This document shows, piece by piece, positions 1-10,477 of a stretch of 64,000 bases of DNA. Position 1 is the first letter of the stretch; each line of letters begins with the position of its first letter. The stretch is taken from positions 32,181,716 to 32,245,715 of the forward strand of contig OX465587.1 in the NCBI GenBank assembly GCA_950022655.1. The letters run 5' to 3'. The stretch comes from Alentia gelatinosa. Lineage: Eukaryota; Annelida; Polychaeta; Phyllodocida; Polynoidae. The notes under the pieces were generated by a model. It was not told the DNA's origin. It was given only the letters and a program-made list of their open reading frames with translations, and made no database searches. The translations under genes and the position numbers were made by a program.

Positions 1-278
1 TAGTCTAGTATGGAGACTCCATATAATCTGGATAATGATAAACAAAAATATGAGAAACTTAGGGCAATGCTTTCCGAGCAGGGCATCCCGAAGACGCCCA
101 GTTGTACAGCACTGACAGAAATACCGCGTTCTGCCTGGGCTGGTACCTCCCATCTCAGGTCAGATGGCTTAGTATATCTCGGGTGACCAGTGGAAACTTG
201 GGCGTTCCCTGATAAGCGCGATAAGGGGCTGAGCGGGGGATTTACTTATCTCCTTATCAGGCCTGCAGCAGACGTCGC

Positions 279-293
279 CCACCAGGGGGCAGC
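279..293 (+). promoter_or_regulatory. CTCF-like motif
   Basis: CCACCAGGGGGCAGC matches the bilaterian CTCF core consensus (CCASYAGRKGGC) at every core position. Binding is inferred from motif identity only. It lies just upstream of the G-rich minisatellite. Confidence 0.45.
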
Positions 294-384
294 ACTGCAC
301 GGATCGATGTCCTGACGGCGGGGGGGGGGGGGGGGGGGGTGTCCGCGCACGATGTAACAGCAGCTGTCACCGGATACAGGCCGT

Positions 385-1103
385 GGTGGTGAAGGGGGAG
401 GGTGTAGGGTATGGTGGGCCTGTCAGGAGAGTAGGGCCTTATAGAGGGCATTTGTGGAGGGGGGGGGGGGGAGGGTGTATGGTAGGGAGAAGGGTGTATA
501 AGGACAGAGAGCCAAACTGAGGGCCTTCGCAATGTGAGGGGAGGGTGAATGGTAAGGAGAAGGGTCTGTTAGGACAGAGTGTGGTAGGGGGAAGGGCCTG
601 TCAGGACAAAGGGCCTTACTGAGGGCATTTTCAATGTGGGGGGAGGGTATGTGGTAGGGAGAAGGGCAAATCCGGACAGAGGACAGAAGGGCCTGTTAGG
701 TTAGTGTGTGGTAGGGGGAAGGGCCTATCAGGGCAGTAGGGCCTTACAAAGGGCATTCACTGTGTGGAGCGAGGGTGTGTGGTAGGGAGAAGGGTGTATC
801 AGGAGGGAGGGTCCTATTGAGGGCCTTCTTTACAAAGGGCATTCACAGTGTGGTGGGAGGGTATGTGGTAGGGAGAAGGGCAAATCAGGACAAAGGGCCT
901 TACAGCGGGCATTTTCAGAGTGGGGGGGGGGGGGGGGTGTATGGAAGGGAGACGGGCGTAACAGGACAGAGGGCCTTACAGAGGGCATTCTCAGTTTGGG
1001 GGGGGGGGGTGTGGTAGGGGGAAGAGCGGACCAGGACAGAGGGCCTTACAGAGGGCATCGTCAATGTGTGGGGGGAGGGTGTGTGGTAGGGGGAAGAGCG
1101 GAT
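385..1103. repeat. G-rich minisatellite, 70-80 bp unit, first block
   Basis: About nine imperfect copies of a unit that reads roughly GGTAGGGAGAAG, CAGGACAGAGGGCCTTA and CAGAGGGCAT, followed by a run of G. The unit length is 70 to 80 bases because the G runs vary (about 21 G near 320, about 17 near 920). The same array resumes at 1334-1470 and 1811-1845 after two insertions. Short open frames across it are by-products of the repeat. Confidence 0.85.
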
Positions 1104-1333
1104 CAGGGAGCTGTTTCAAAAGTCGGGAGGGTGCTAAACGAGAGTACTCATCGCCATTGCAAGAGGCTAACAATGGAACTTGAGGCGTCGCTGTCGAGGT
1201 GGAGGTGCCGCTCTCTATGGGATATTGGTAGTAGTTTTGCTGCCGCTTTCATTTGAGGTGCCGCTCGCCTCTCGCTTTCAAAATGTGACACGCCGCTGGC
1301 GAGACCTCATTCGTCTTTTGAAACAGCTCCCTG
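1104..1333. mobile_element. MITE with 19-bp TIR inserted in the minisatellite (hAT-like end)
   Basis: Perfect 19-base terminal inverted repeats begin CAGGGAGCTGTTTC and end with the reverse complement. The 230-bp body is unrelated to the array, which resumes directly after it in the middle of a unit. CAGGG ends are typical of hAT elements, but no 8-bp target duplication is visible, so the superfamily is uncertain. Confidence 0.75.
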
Positions 1334-1470
1334 GACAGAGGGCCTTACAGAGGGCATCGCCAATGTGTGGGGAGGGTGTGGGGTAGGGAGAAGAGCGTAT
1401 AAGGACAGTCGGCCTAACAGAGGGCATCGTCAATGTGTGGGGAGGGTGTGGGGTAGGGTTAGAAGAGAGT
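1334..1470. repeat. G-rich minisatellite, second block
   Basis: Continuation of the 70-80 bp array (CAGAGGGCATCG, GTGTGGGGAGGG) between the two inserted elements, about two units. A last remnant (GGACAGTGGGCCTCACAGAG) lies at 1811-1845. Confidence 0.8.
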
Positions 1471-1472
1471 AT

Positions 1473-1810
1473 ATACACAATATTGACTGGTTTCAGATAC
1501 AAGCGGCCGTATACTCAGAGGAGTTGACGCGTAGTAATATCCGAGCGTATGCGAGGATATTGTGCATAGGCAACTCCGAGTAGCATACAACCGCTTTTAT
1601 CTGAAACCAGTCTATATTGTATTTATTATCCACCTTTTCTGGACAAGTGGCATGTCGATATCAGTTTGTTTTGGTTATGCACTATTTTTCAGTAAGCACT
1701 TTATTCCGTATGCGCCACCCGGAGCATACAACATATCCGTATGTTCCGGGTATGTCCATACAAACTCCCTATGTGTTTTCTATGGACGCTTTGTATTAGG
1801 TGGATAATAA
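1473..1810. mobile_element. Hairpin-tailed element, family D (complete)
   Basis: A 145-bp near-palindrome (1475-1620; arms start TTGACTGGTTTCAGATAC and end with its complement) is joined to a module (1621-1810) bounded by TTATTATCCACC and GGTGGATAATAA. It interrupts the G-rich array between a GTATA and an AAGG of the consensus unit, with no clear target duplication. The hairpin apex contains GACGCGTAGTAATATCCGAG. Non-autonomous; no protein encoded. Confidence 0.8.
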
Positions 1811-1848
1811 AAGGACAGTGGGCCTCACAGAGGGCAATTATGCATCAT

Positions 1849-2033
1849 AGACCTCCCGATGCACCCGACAGTGCTGGAGGGTTCCAGGCCTGATCGTCTA
1901 AAGTGTGTTGACGTGTATCGGAAGCCTGGTCGGTTCCATTATGCTTCCGATGCACACCGACACACCTTACGATGCGCTCTACGACACACAGCTGCATTGA
2001 ATTCAATGGGCGTCGGGGTGCATCGGGAGGTCT
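1849..2033. mobile_element. 185-bp MITE with AGACCTCCCGATGCACC TIR
   Basis: Near-perfect 17-18 base terminal inverted repeats flank a 150-bp body with further internal complementarity. The terminal GATGCACCTCCCGAT word also occurs inside the GGCGTCCACC (Harbinger-like) elements at 36, 37.4, 40.6 and 52.9 kb, so it may be a shortened relative. No target duplication recognised. Confidence 0.65.
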
Positions 2034-2274
2034 GAATTTCTTCATTGGTAGAATTGTCTATAAAGATATTTGGCGGCGTGTTCTGTGCCGAGGTATCGAG
2101 TTACAAGACGTATCGAGTGGCGGGATGCTGAGAGCTGAGACCTGACCCAATTAATCACCCACGTGGCCAGGTTAATGACTTGATCCGGGGCTCCTAGATA
2201 GCCCAGTTTGCGCATGCGTGGTAGAGCTGTTTACACTAAATCATCCTTACTTCCGCCATGACGCAGACGGTCTG

Positions 2275-2327
2275 CGCAGATGTCTCTAAGCATGCGCAGC
2301 CGTCTCTAAGCATGCGCAGATGCCTCT
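2275..2327. repeat. Short tandem repeat, about 20 bp unit
   Basis: Three adjacent copies of GCGCAGNNGTCTCTAAGCAT. No gene context. Confidence 0.7.
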
Positions 2328-2436
2328 AAGCAGAGCTATTAGATAAGACTTATATTCAGCCAGAATATGAGGGGGCGCTTACTGTAGGTGACGATAAAAT
2401 GGGTTAGATTGATGGAAGGGTGTATTCCGGTCAGTA

Positions 2437-2800
2437 CTATACGGAAACAGGGTTACTGTTTCTGTACGTGATAAATACGCGGTAAAATTGACGATAAAAC
2501 GCACCAACGCCGAAGGTAGCGGTTTGTTTTATCGTCAATTTTACCAAGTATTTATCACATACAGAAACAGTATCCCTCTTTTCGTATTATTATATACCTT
2601 AAAATATCCAATTGGGCGAGTTTTTTAATTTTTCGCCGTAAATGCCCCTGTAATTCGAAGTCGAAGACGAGTGACATTATGGAGCCATGGAGAGGTAAGA
2701 TAAATACCCGTACGTCACCTAGGTGTCTTACGGATTTAAATATGACACGGGTAGGAGCTGGTCGTATGTGTAGGATATACTAACACAGGTATATAATAAT
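2437..2800. mobile_element. Hairpin-tailed element, family C (complete)
   Basis: A 150-bp hairpin (2437-2586; arms contain ACTGTTTCTG, GATAAATAC and AAAATTGACGATAAAAC) abuts a module bounded by ATTATTATATACCT (2586) and AGGTATATAATAAT (2787-2800). The module shares CCCGTACGTCAC with the copy at 19253-19400. The apex GCACCAACGCCGAAGGTAGC lacks the shared core of the other families. Inside the module a GTAATTCGAAGTCGAAGACG segment resembles the family B hairpin apex. Confidence 0.75.
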
Positions 2801-3278
2801 AAAAGCATGTAAACTCTGGTCCATAAATTAAGGCAATATGTATTAATTAAGGCAAAAGATATTCTAAAGATGTACAATCTAGTTAACTCATAATCCTCTG
2901 AAGCTATTGTAATACATGTTCTTTTAACATACTTATTATGGATTTACGGATGGTTTCTCTCAGAAAACATCTTCAGCCATAATGATGTATATCTGTTTGG
3001 TATTTCAAGATTTTAATTTGTTAGAACGTAACCTTTTGAAGTCGTAAAGTGGGGCAACAATCATAAAAAAGCAAAAACAAAAATTACCATAAACAGAGGA
3101 AAGGCTAGATAGTTAGTACAAAGTCAGTTTTTTAACGATCAAATCCCAATTTTGTTGAATTGTAGAAATCGACCTGTAAAATAATTTGGAGAGTTACATT
3201 TCACAGTTGAGAACATGGCCTGGAGTACTTCAAATGGATTGTGCTCCCTTCTGTCTGCCAGACTAATGCAAACAGAAT

Positions 3279-3836
3279 AATGACTGGTTTGAGATTCAAG
3301 CGGCCGTATGCTCCGAGGAGTTACCGCATGTGCTCGGATATTGCGCATAATCGACTCCCAGGAGCATGTAAATGCTTTTATCTGAAAGCAGTCTATATTG
3401 TTTTCATTATCCACCTTTTCCTGACGAGTGGCGTACCGATATGAATTCATTTCAGATACACACTGTTTTTTCATACTCACTATTTTTCTGTTTGCTCCGG
3501 GTATGTAGATCCATGCTGCCCATGTGCCTTCTATGGACACTCTGCATTAGGTGGATCATAAAGATACACATTTCCTATGTGTTGTCTATAGACACTTTGT
3601 ATTAAGTGGATCATAACGATACACATTCCCTATGTGTTGTCTATAGACACTTTTTATTAAGTGGATCATAAAGATACACATTCCCTATGTGTTGTCTATA
3701 GACACTTTGTATTAAGTGGATCATAAAGATACACATTCTCTATATGTTTTCTATAAACACTTCGTATGAGGTGGGTAAGAGATATACGCACTCCCCATGT
3801 GTTTTTATGGACACTATGTATTAGGTAAGTAATAAA
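3279..3836. mobile_element. Hairpin-tailed element, family D, with internal 55-bp tandem repeat
   Basis: The hairpin (3279-3400) is a diverged copy of the 1475-1620 hairpin. The module that follows starts TTCATTATCCACC and ends near TTAGGTAAGTAATAAAA. The distal module carries about four tandem copies of a 55-bp unit (GTGGATCATAAAGATACAC ... CTATAGACACTTTGTATTA) where the 1.7-kb copy has one, so the tandem number differs between loci. Confidence 0.75.
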
Positions 3837-4440
3837 AGCCCCAACGAGACCAGCACTGGACCTGGAGTTCTCTATTGTATTAGCATTGGCTTCCGCCAGT
3901 CTGGTGCAGGAAGCCAGGTGGCTTCTGTGCAGCCGTTCCCCAGTGACCTCCAGCGTGGCTCTCCATGTTCCCCACCGGGAATATGATCTGTTCGTTAGTT
4001 TGAAAACTGTAAAATGTAAATGTGAGTGGGTTTTAGTAGATCCCCCATGTGCGAGCTACAAGTGAAAGTGATAGTATAAGTGGAATTCTGTTCTCCGGCA
4101 GTTTCTAACTCTGTTACTGACTAGGAGTAAATTTAACATTTAAGTGGGTTTCCACGGAAAAATTTAAAATTGACATTTATTTAATTGCACTGTAAAAGGG
4201 TATATAAATTGACCTCTGCTTCACAGTTATTCCGGCCAACTCTTCTTCCCACAATATAATTGTTTCAGTGTCAACTAATCCCTCCTGGGTTATGTATAGG
4301 TAAATATATGTAGAAAGGTAATATGAATATATGAATACATGAAGTAATGAGGAAAAGTGAGCTGCGTGCACAAACTATAGGGCATATAGCTATTGTGCTA
4401 TGGAAGCGGCCATTTTGCCCCCGCCCCCACCCTACGCCAT
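3837..4440. other. Unannotated stretch
   Basis: AT-rich, mostly single-copy-looking sequence without a recognisable ORF, inverted repeat or tandem repeat. An isolated CCAGGTGGC word near 3915 is too weak to call. Confidence 0.4.
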
Positions 4441-4445
4441 CCAAA

Positions 4446-4460
4446 ACACCAGGTGGCGGG
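4446..4460 (+). promoter_or_regulatory. CTCF-like motif (weaker)
   Basis: ACACCAGGTGGCGGG fits the CTCF core apart from the first base. Support is the motif only. Confidence 0.25.
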
Positions 4461-5125
4461 ACCAATTATCAATGGATTTTATCAAAAATATTTTAGGGGC
4501 TTGCCATGGAAGAATTTTAGCCTTGTCTCAACGATTATCCATAGATTATGATCACAGAAAAAAGTGGTTGTCCTCCGACTCCAGTTGCACTATCTAACAA
4601 TTTCCTGGCAGATGATGGCGGAACTAGCAATCACTCTGTGCCCTATAAACTGTAAGCACACACTACGGAGTACACATCCCAGACCTCCCACCGAGCTCTA
4701 TATGGTCGACATATCCCTGAGGACTTTGCTAATTGACTTTGGCTGCGGATATTTATAAAACGTAAATGGCGGCCATTATGTTGGCCGCCCGCTGCATGTC
4801 GGGATCGCCTCATTGACCTGCTTTTAGCGAGACTTACAAGGTACGCTCTGTCGTGCCCTGAGGGAACCCCTGAGAAACAGGTGCTATTATATACATACAT
4901 GTACTTCACAGTAGTGGTCGAACACTGAACACCAAAGGTTGTCATACATGGTGCCAAAATCCACAGTCCTATGACTAGTCTGTGACAAGCTATGTATGGC
5001 AGGGTATGGGCGAGAGTGTGGGTGTGGGTGTGGGTAGGTGTGTGGGTGTGGGAAGGTGCAGGTGTAGATAGGTGTGTGGATGGGTTTGTGTAGGTCTCAC
5101 AATAGTCATATATCATTAATACTAA
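4461..5125. other. Unannotated stretch with GT-rich microsatellite
   Basis: No recognisable gene. Positions 5005-5095 are a degenerate GTGGGT/GTGTGG tract. Short reverse-strand frames across it are histidine/threonine-rich products of that tract. Confidence 0.5.
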
Positions 5126-5190
5126 AGAAAACAAACTTGTTTCTCATCACCAAGCCATGAAACATATGACGAGGGCGTCTACTATACTTT
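5126..5190. mobile_element. Fragment of the TTTCTCATCACC MITE family
   Basis: CTTGTTTCTCATCACCAAGC followed by CATGAAACATATGA matches the left end of the elements at 23570-23888 and 52187-52516. Only this end is present. Confidence 0.55.
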
Positions 5191-5419
5191 CATTCCCTAG
5201 TCCAGAGTTTTTCTTGTTTTTTTTTCATCATCTCAGGGTAAAAGTCAGAATGATGCAAGAGGGAGGTTTGCTATGAGGGGAATATCCAACCACATCCTGT
5301 GAAACACCTCACGATCAACCGCCAAACCCGGGCCCAGCGATATGCAGCCAGGGGCTGGAACCACTGATTTATGTGGCCACCATCTGAATTCTGATGTTTT
5401 AAGATGGAGCGGCAGCCAC

Positions 5420-5756
5420 GGTCCTATCATGGCCACCCTTCTCATAAGATCTCACGCTCTCTAAGTCGTATTCTGTACTCTCGCTACGCTCTATGGAAAA
5501 TAATTCCTAACGAAATAGGCTTAGAGCCTTGAGAATCCACTGGCCTGCCTCCCGTGCTAAAGACGTACATCAATGCAACTATATTCCTATGATCTCAATG
5601 ATGCCAGCTAGCGGGAACACTGTGTGCCAGTGGATTCTCAAGGCTCTAAATCTAGTTCGTTAAGAAGTCTTCTCTCATAGAGCGCAGTGATAACCTTGTA
5701 GAGAATACTACTTAGAGAGTGTGAGATCTTATGAGAGGGGTGCCATGGCAGGACTG
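5420..5756. mobile_element. Large foldback element, about 120-bp arms
   Basis: Two long inverted arms, roughly 5420-5545 and 5630-5756, match over most of their length. Shared words are TCTCATAAGATCTCAC, CTCTCTAAGT, CGCTCTATG, and GAGCCTTGAGAATCCACTGG with its complement. They enclose a 70-90 bp unpaired centre. No protein is encoded and no target duplication was recognised. It is a foldback or long-TIR MITE of unassigned superfamily. Confidence 0.75.
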
Positions 5757-5984
5757 AATCTACAGCATGAGCATCGACAGTGAGGCAGTGAGGTAGAGGA
5801 GCTTAGCCAAAATCTGAGCCATGGGACACAGGGTCTGTAGGCCATTGAGCGTGTCTTTTTTCTATCTCTATCAATCAATCTATTTCTGGCTTGACAACAC
5901 AGACAATGTACAAAATCTCAAGAGACTTTCATTCTAGCTATGTTAACATTTATAGTGGCATTTTGGTGAGATAAATATATCCAC

Positions 5985-6215
5985 TGCGGAGTTTGTCTGA
6001 GACTATGTATCAGGAGTGTCCCTCCATGTGAATCCATTCCCCATTTTTCCTTGAGACTGACAAAAGCAAACATTTGCAGCTTGCCATGAACGTTTTGTTG
6101 CATAGGAGAATTTTCTGAGACTGGGGGAGAGGTGGGAAGTACACCCGTCTCATGTACATTAGTCTCTACATGTGAATCCCGCTTAGTATGTAAAATTTAG
6201 CCTTGGTCTGAGTAG
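5985..6215. repeat. Interspersed repeat, copy 1 (second copy at 28045-28225)
   Basis: Shares TGAGACTATGTANCAGG, CCATGTGAATC, TTTTTCCTTGAGACTG, GCCATGA, and GTACATTA then TCTCT in the same order with 28045-28225. Class unknown. Confidence 0.6.
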
Positions 6216-6394
6216 TACATACATCTATGCCAAATTAATCTATGAGCATTCTCCGCAGGTCCCGTTTCCAGCCACCGATCTGGCGTCACAATACCAGCAC
6301 AAATCTATCGGTAGGTCAAATGGGGAGGTCTAATAAGGTGTGATCCTGTAAGTGTAGACCAGTAACAGTAAGAATAAGGACGAGCAATCTTATA

Positions 6395-6858
6395 TCTTTG
6401 CCGAATGAGATGATGTTTTATATTGTTTATCATGTAATAATAATACTTATTTTAGTGCTAAATAGCCACATGATTTAAAGTCTGGTGAAAAACTCATGAT
6501 GAAAAACTATTTTATACCATAAAATAGCAGACGAGAAAAATTACATATTCCAGGCCACCACCAGCAGACTTTTAGGGTAACTCCAAAAGTCATTTTCGTC
6601 GGCCACAGGAAATGCCAATAGAGGTTTATTGGTGAATCATTGACAGTGAGTATTGATCTGGCTGTCAGGCAATGATTGCCAAGTCGATGCCTGGGGGCAT
6701 GATTTCGAATCATCTGACAGTAATTATAAGGTTCGAGCAAAGTTATACCTCTTCACTAAAAGAGTGGAGAATGAGATGGTGTTATAAATCGTTAACCATG
6801 TAATAATTACACTTATTTCAGTGCTAAATAGCCACACCATTTAAAGTCGAATCTGGTG
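6395..6858. repeat. Direct duplication, about 90 bp, 365 bp apart
   Basis: 6395-6486 and 6760-6858 share GAATGAGATGNTGTT, CATGTAATAAT, ACTTATTT and AGTGCTAAATAGCCACA followed by ATTTAAAGTC. They may be paired ends of an unrecognised element. No ORF lies between them. Confidence 0.6.
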
Positions 6859-7762
6859 CGGTACTATAACATGGAAAGCATGATGCACCAGATATAAGAC
6901 TCTGAATTATTATGAATAAATTAACCAATCTACGTGTGACTAAATAATATCAGTAGCCTTTTACCATACATCACATACAAAAAAGAACCGTAACTTATAG
7001 AATCCATCTATTAATCGTAACCTCAATAACAATAGGATGTAGATCACATTGACCCTCCCCAAAGGAATAAGTATCAAACTGGAAATGGTAAAATGACTCT
7101 GGTTCACAACACCAAAGTGAGCGATAATAGGCCATATTGGTAACCGGAACCACCACCCTCCTTCACAACCGCAAGGGACCCGTCCTGAGACATAGAGGGC
7201 GCCCCAGGACAGACCAGAAACCAGCTCCCCGTGCCCGGGGGAGGGACGCTGAGTGGACGCCGAGAACTCCCCACAGAGCGTCTAGAATAACAAATGGCGA
7301 CCTCGCCGAACCTCGCCAAACCTCGCGAGACTGGCGGGTCACGTGGTCTATTGACCCGCGCGCGAGAAGTGATTTATCAGACGGCTTGAGGTGGTGTCTG
7401 ATGATTGGTTGCCATGGAAACGGATCTGCAGTCCACACTGCGCTGCGTATATATGTGTGCGATATTGAATCATTTCCATAATCACTCTGATGTTGGTTCT
7501 GGGCTCTCTCTCATCCTGCATGGTGGTAGTAGGGGTGGGGTGGGGTGGGTTGAGAGTCATTACGTTAATTGCATTCCCTGTTGACGTTGGGGATATTAAT
7601 TAGACTAATAGATAGATCAGTTGGTGCTATATTTGTAGAGAAAGGATAAGAAGGGCTACGGATCTGTTCAAGTATCAGCAAGAATAATTAGAAATCGACC
7701 CGTATAATCAGGAGAGTTTATATCTGGTTTAGTTGAGATAGAACTGGCATCTATATAATCAG
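6859..7762. other. Unannotated stretch with GC-rich centre
   Basis: 7130-7450 is GC- and CpG-rich (CCTCGCCGAACCTCGCC, CCGCGCGCGAG), in contrast to its AT-rich flanks. The overlapping frames on both strands have no recognisable domain. It could be a promoter-type CpG island, but no adjacent gene supports this. Confidence 0.35.
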
Positions 7763-7824
7763 ATGTACGTCAAATTAGACAAGATGGCAAAAATTGCTAC
7801 TTCCAGATTGTTATTACTACTACC

Positions 7825-8300
7825 TTCCAGCATCACCAGATCATTGATGGTGCTTTCTTCCTGCATCACCAGATCGCTAACGGGGCTACCTTCCTGCATC
7901 ACCAGATCGCTAACAATAGTACCTTCCAATATCACCAGATCGCTAACGGTGCTACCTTCCTACATTACCAGATCGCTAACGGTGCTACCTTCCTGTATCA
8001 CGAGATTGCTAATGGTGCTACCTTCCTACATCACAAGATCGCTAACGGTGCTACCTTCCAGTATCACCCGACTGCCAACTGTGCTACCGTCCTGCATCAC
8101 TAGATCGCTAATGGTGCTACCTTCCTGCATAACCAGATCACTAACGGTGCTACCGTCCTGCATCACTAAATCGCTAATGGTGCTACCTTCGTACATCACC
8201 ACATCGCTAATGGTGCTACCTTCGTACATCACCACATCGCTAACGGTGCTGCCTTCCTACATCACCAGATCGCTAACGGTGCTATTTTCCTACATCACCT
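7825..8300. repeat. 33-bp minisatellite, about 14 copies
   Basis: Unit ACCTTCCTGCATCACCAG plus ATCGCTAACGGTGCT, with scattered substitutions. Because 33 is a multiple of three, a 183-codon frame stays open on the plus strand (repeating L-P-S-C-I-T-R-S-L-T-V) and another stays open on the minus strand. Frames open on both strands argue that neither is selected as protein. Confidence 0.9.
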
Positions 8301-8359
8301 ATATATATATATAAGTGTCAAATTATTAAAAATACCAACTGTATCTTTTGTCTTTCATC

Positions 8360-8677
8360 AGTTCATTAAAGACACTGTTTTGCTCGTTCGAGGCTCGCCC
8401 AGTGGTCGTTCGTTCTTATCGCTTCCCTCTGCGCACGACAACTGGGAGCGGAAGCGGCGCCCAGCCAAGTGGGACAATGATTATTGATTTACTCCCCCTT
8501 TTAAAGCGGGCCGGCCGAGAAATAGGTCAGACCTCCCGCCGCCCGCCTGCCAGTCTAGTCGTATACAAGAACCCGGCCGTTAGAAAAAGTTTATTTGAAT
8601 TATTTACAATTCTACCAGAGTTTAAAGAATTCTCCAAGCGTATAAAGGAAGTGGTAGATTCTTATAGGCTATTTTAA
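8360..8677 (+). CDS. Unrecognised ORF, possible terminal exon
   Basis: An open frame of about 105 codons ends in TAA at 8675-8677. It starts directly behind a pyrimidine-rich stretch ending in CATCAG at 8355-8360, which would serve as a splice acceptor; the nearest upstream in-frame start is only a TTG at 8348. The composition is non-repetitive and plausible for protein: an arginine/serine-rich first half, then a hydrophobic and charged C-terminus (LFELFTILPEFKEF, then KRIKEVVDSYRLF). I recognise no domain. It could be the last exon of a host gene, a transposon-derived terminus or a chance frame. No polyadenylation signal or upstream exon was identified. Confidence 0.3.
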   Translation, partial: SSLKTLFCSFEARPVVVRSYRFPLRTTTGSGSGAQPSGTMIIDLLPLLKRAGREIGQTSRRPPASLVVYKNPAVRKSLFELFTILPEFKEFSKRIKEVVDSYRLF

Positions 8678-9079
8678 CCATGATTGGTTGTGTGTCGAGT
8701 ACCACATAGACAAAGACTGTGTTGGTTGGTGTCTATGTGTTCTCCTGACTCAGCAATCCCTACATCTAGCAAATTTACCATCATCATCACTGGAATAGAG
8801 GTGCTTTTCTACTTGCCGACAAAATGATCGGAGATTTTTAGGAACAACTCGTTAAAATGTACAATAACAGGAGGGTGGTATGGGCGCTAAGAATAAATTT
8901 TGAAAATCGGGTATTTTGAATTCGGTAGATATCTTTTAGACCCCTGACCCAAGTCATTCACGGCAAAATCAGCCCGTCTAGAATTTGTCGGGGACGAATC
9001 TGTCGCGATATGGTGCTAAAATACACCAAAATCGGAACATAAATCTGTCGCCGACTACTGCGAAAAAAGTTTAAAATTC
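8678..9079. other. Unannotated stretch
   Basis: No ORF. 8960-9070 contains repeated TCGCCGA/TCGGGAC-type words like those of the degenerate elements around 44-45 kb, so it may be an old inverted-repeat element. Confidence 0.35.
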
Positions 9080-9082
9080 GGC

Positions 9083-9290
9083 TAGCATTGGGAACTCGTA
9101 CCCAACGCCTATGTAGTATTTAGAAACAAATACTGAATGGGGAATTATATCACCAATGTGAGCGAATAAGTCAATGTGAGCGGTGAGATAAATTCAGGAG
9201 CCAATTCAAGATAACGGTCAGAGTTCGATCCCATCCCGTTTGAATCACTACGTAATTCACGCAGAGTTTACTGAGGTTTCCTCTATACAG
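9083..9290. mobile_element. Hairpin-tailed element, family A, decayed
   Basis: It retains GCATTGGGAACTCGTACCCA, the module end GCGGTGAGATAAATTCAG, the left hairpin arm (GAGTTCGATCCCATC) and the outer end GGTTTCCTCTATA. Most of the right hairpin arm is deleted. Confidence 0.65.
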
Positions 9291-10020
9291 GAGAATTGCC
9301 TTGAGCTACACTTGCCGCTTCGCTTTATTCATTGACAAATGGATTTCTCCGCCCACTGCCCACTACAGGCTGCCCACTGCCCTTTACGAATGCGCAGTCA
9401 ATATCTACTGGTGGCTTCACACTGCCTACACCCACCTCCCCCTCAGTTCTCTCTATTTATTCTGGGGATTGTATATGTGCTCATTCATTGCCTTGTTTTT
9501 GCAATTACATTTCTCTGAATAGGCATAACTTTTGGCATACTATTTAGAACCATACCAATATTTGTGTTTAGAGAATGAACCAACGTTAATCTTTTGGTGA
9601 TGATGAGTCATGGATCGAATAGCTAATAGTAGTTTAACAACATATGATATATGATTCGTGTATTGTTAACTTAATCTGAGTGTTTATTTACCTGTACTAG
9701 CAACTTCGTCGATTCATATTTAGCTACCACCTACCCCCGCCCCCTTCCCCCTATAATTGGGCCCCCTAGCGGTTGAACGGGAAACCATCCTAAACTTGTG
9801 GTTTAATCATTTTGTATGACACAGGTGCTTGAGCTGATCATCGGCAATCAGAATTCTTTGGATTGACACCAGCGAAAGTTGGGATCTCATGAGAAAAGTA
9901 GATCAGAAAACTACAATAGTAAACTTTGATTTCGGCATTGCTAGAAATAAATCATAATAGAAGAAGTATGTCTGAGTAGATTAATAGAAAAAAGAATAAC
10001 AGGATTAAATTTAGCACTAC
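9291..10020. other. Unannotated stretch
   Basis: Two overlapping 70-codon frames at 9301-9547 come from a region with CCACTGCC repeats and have no recognisable domain. A CTCF-like word lies at 9761. Nothing else can be supported. Confidence 0.35.
9761..9772 (-). promoter_or_regulatory. CTCF-like motif
   Basis: The minus strand reads CCGCTAGGGGGC, an exact CTCF-type core. Motif evidence only. Confidence 0.35.
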
Positions 10021-10146
10021 ACGAGAAGCTCACTCTCGTGGCCCTTCAGTCTCCATGCCTAGGTCTGGTTCACTCTGTCTGTATGTGCGGGAGACACTCC
10101 AAGCGGATTCTACCAGAATCATAGTTTTTTAGATATAGTAGGTAAT
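10021..10146. repeat. Interspersed repeat, 5' part (second copy at 47530-47660)
   Basis: Shares CTCGTGGC, TTCAGTCTCCATGC, CTCCAAGC then GATTCT, and TTTAGATATA in order with 47530-47660. The YR retrotransposon begins directly after it. Class unknown. Confidence 0.6.
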
Positions 10147-10273
10147 AATGACTGATACGAGGCGAAGCTGTGGACGAAAATTTTTTATTTTTCACGTTGA
10201 AAAAGACAAATATGTAGTATACAAGGTATACGGTATACGAAGGTATACGGAAATTTGTCAAACAGTATAATTC
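10147..10273 (-). repeat. Split direct repeat B2
   Basis: About 127 bases, from AATGACTGATACGAGGCG to CATACAAGG. It differs from B1 (10478-10613) only in an A/T run. It contains a GGTATACGGTATACG stretch and forms the downstream terminus of the element. Confidence 0.85.
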
Positions 10274-10310
10274 ATACAAGGTAACACCCAAAAACATGTG
10301 GGGTGGGTGG

Positions 10311-10477
10311 GAGGTAAAGAAACGTGTTGAGTCTTTGAAAAAGTTGGTAAGACTGTCACGTGATATACACGTCACGACAGTGTGAGTTCATAAAAACGTC
10401 CGGTAGATGTCTCTTGCTGCGTTGCCGCGCTTAGTCCGACAGCTGCCTCCTGCCATTATATCTCACAAGTTCGTACC
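10311..10477 (-). repeat. Split direct repeat A2
   Basis: Identical by eye to A1 at 14391-14556, from AAAGAAACGTGTTGAG to TTCGTACCAAT. It contains the self-complementary GTGATATACACGTCAC. Confidence 0.88.

Noticed and set aside
3139..3540. 133-codon reverse frame
   Set aside because: It crosses the family D hairpin and shows no domain; a chance frame in a palindrome.
4643..5134. 163-codon reverse frame
   Set aside because: Its His/Thr-rich part is a GT microsatellite and the remainder shows no domain or conserved pattern.
7763..8314. 183-codon frame with an 11-residue repeat
   Set aside because: The 33-bp minisatellite keeps frames open on both strands; no start context, domain or conserved flank supports a protein.
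9205..9235. tRNA or tRNA-derived SINE box B (GTTCGATCCCATC)
   Set aside because: The word belongs to the hairpin arm of family A elements; no box A or cloverleaf could be placed.
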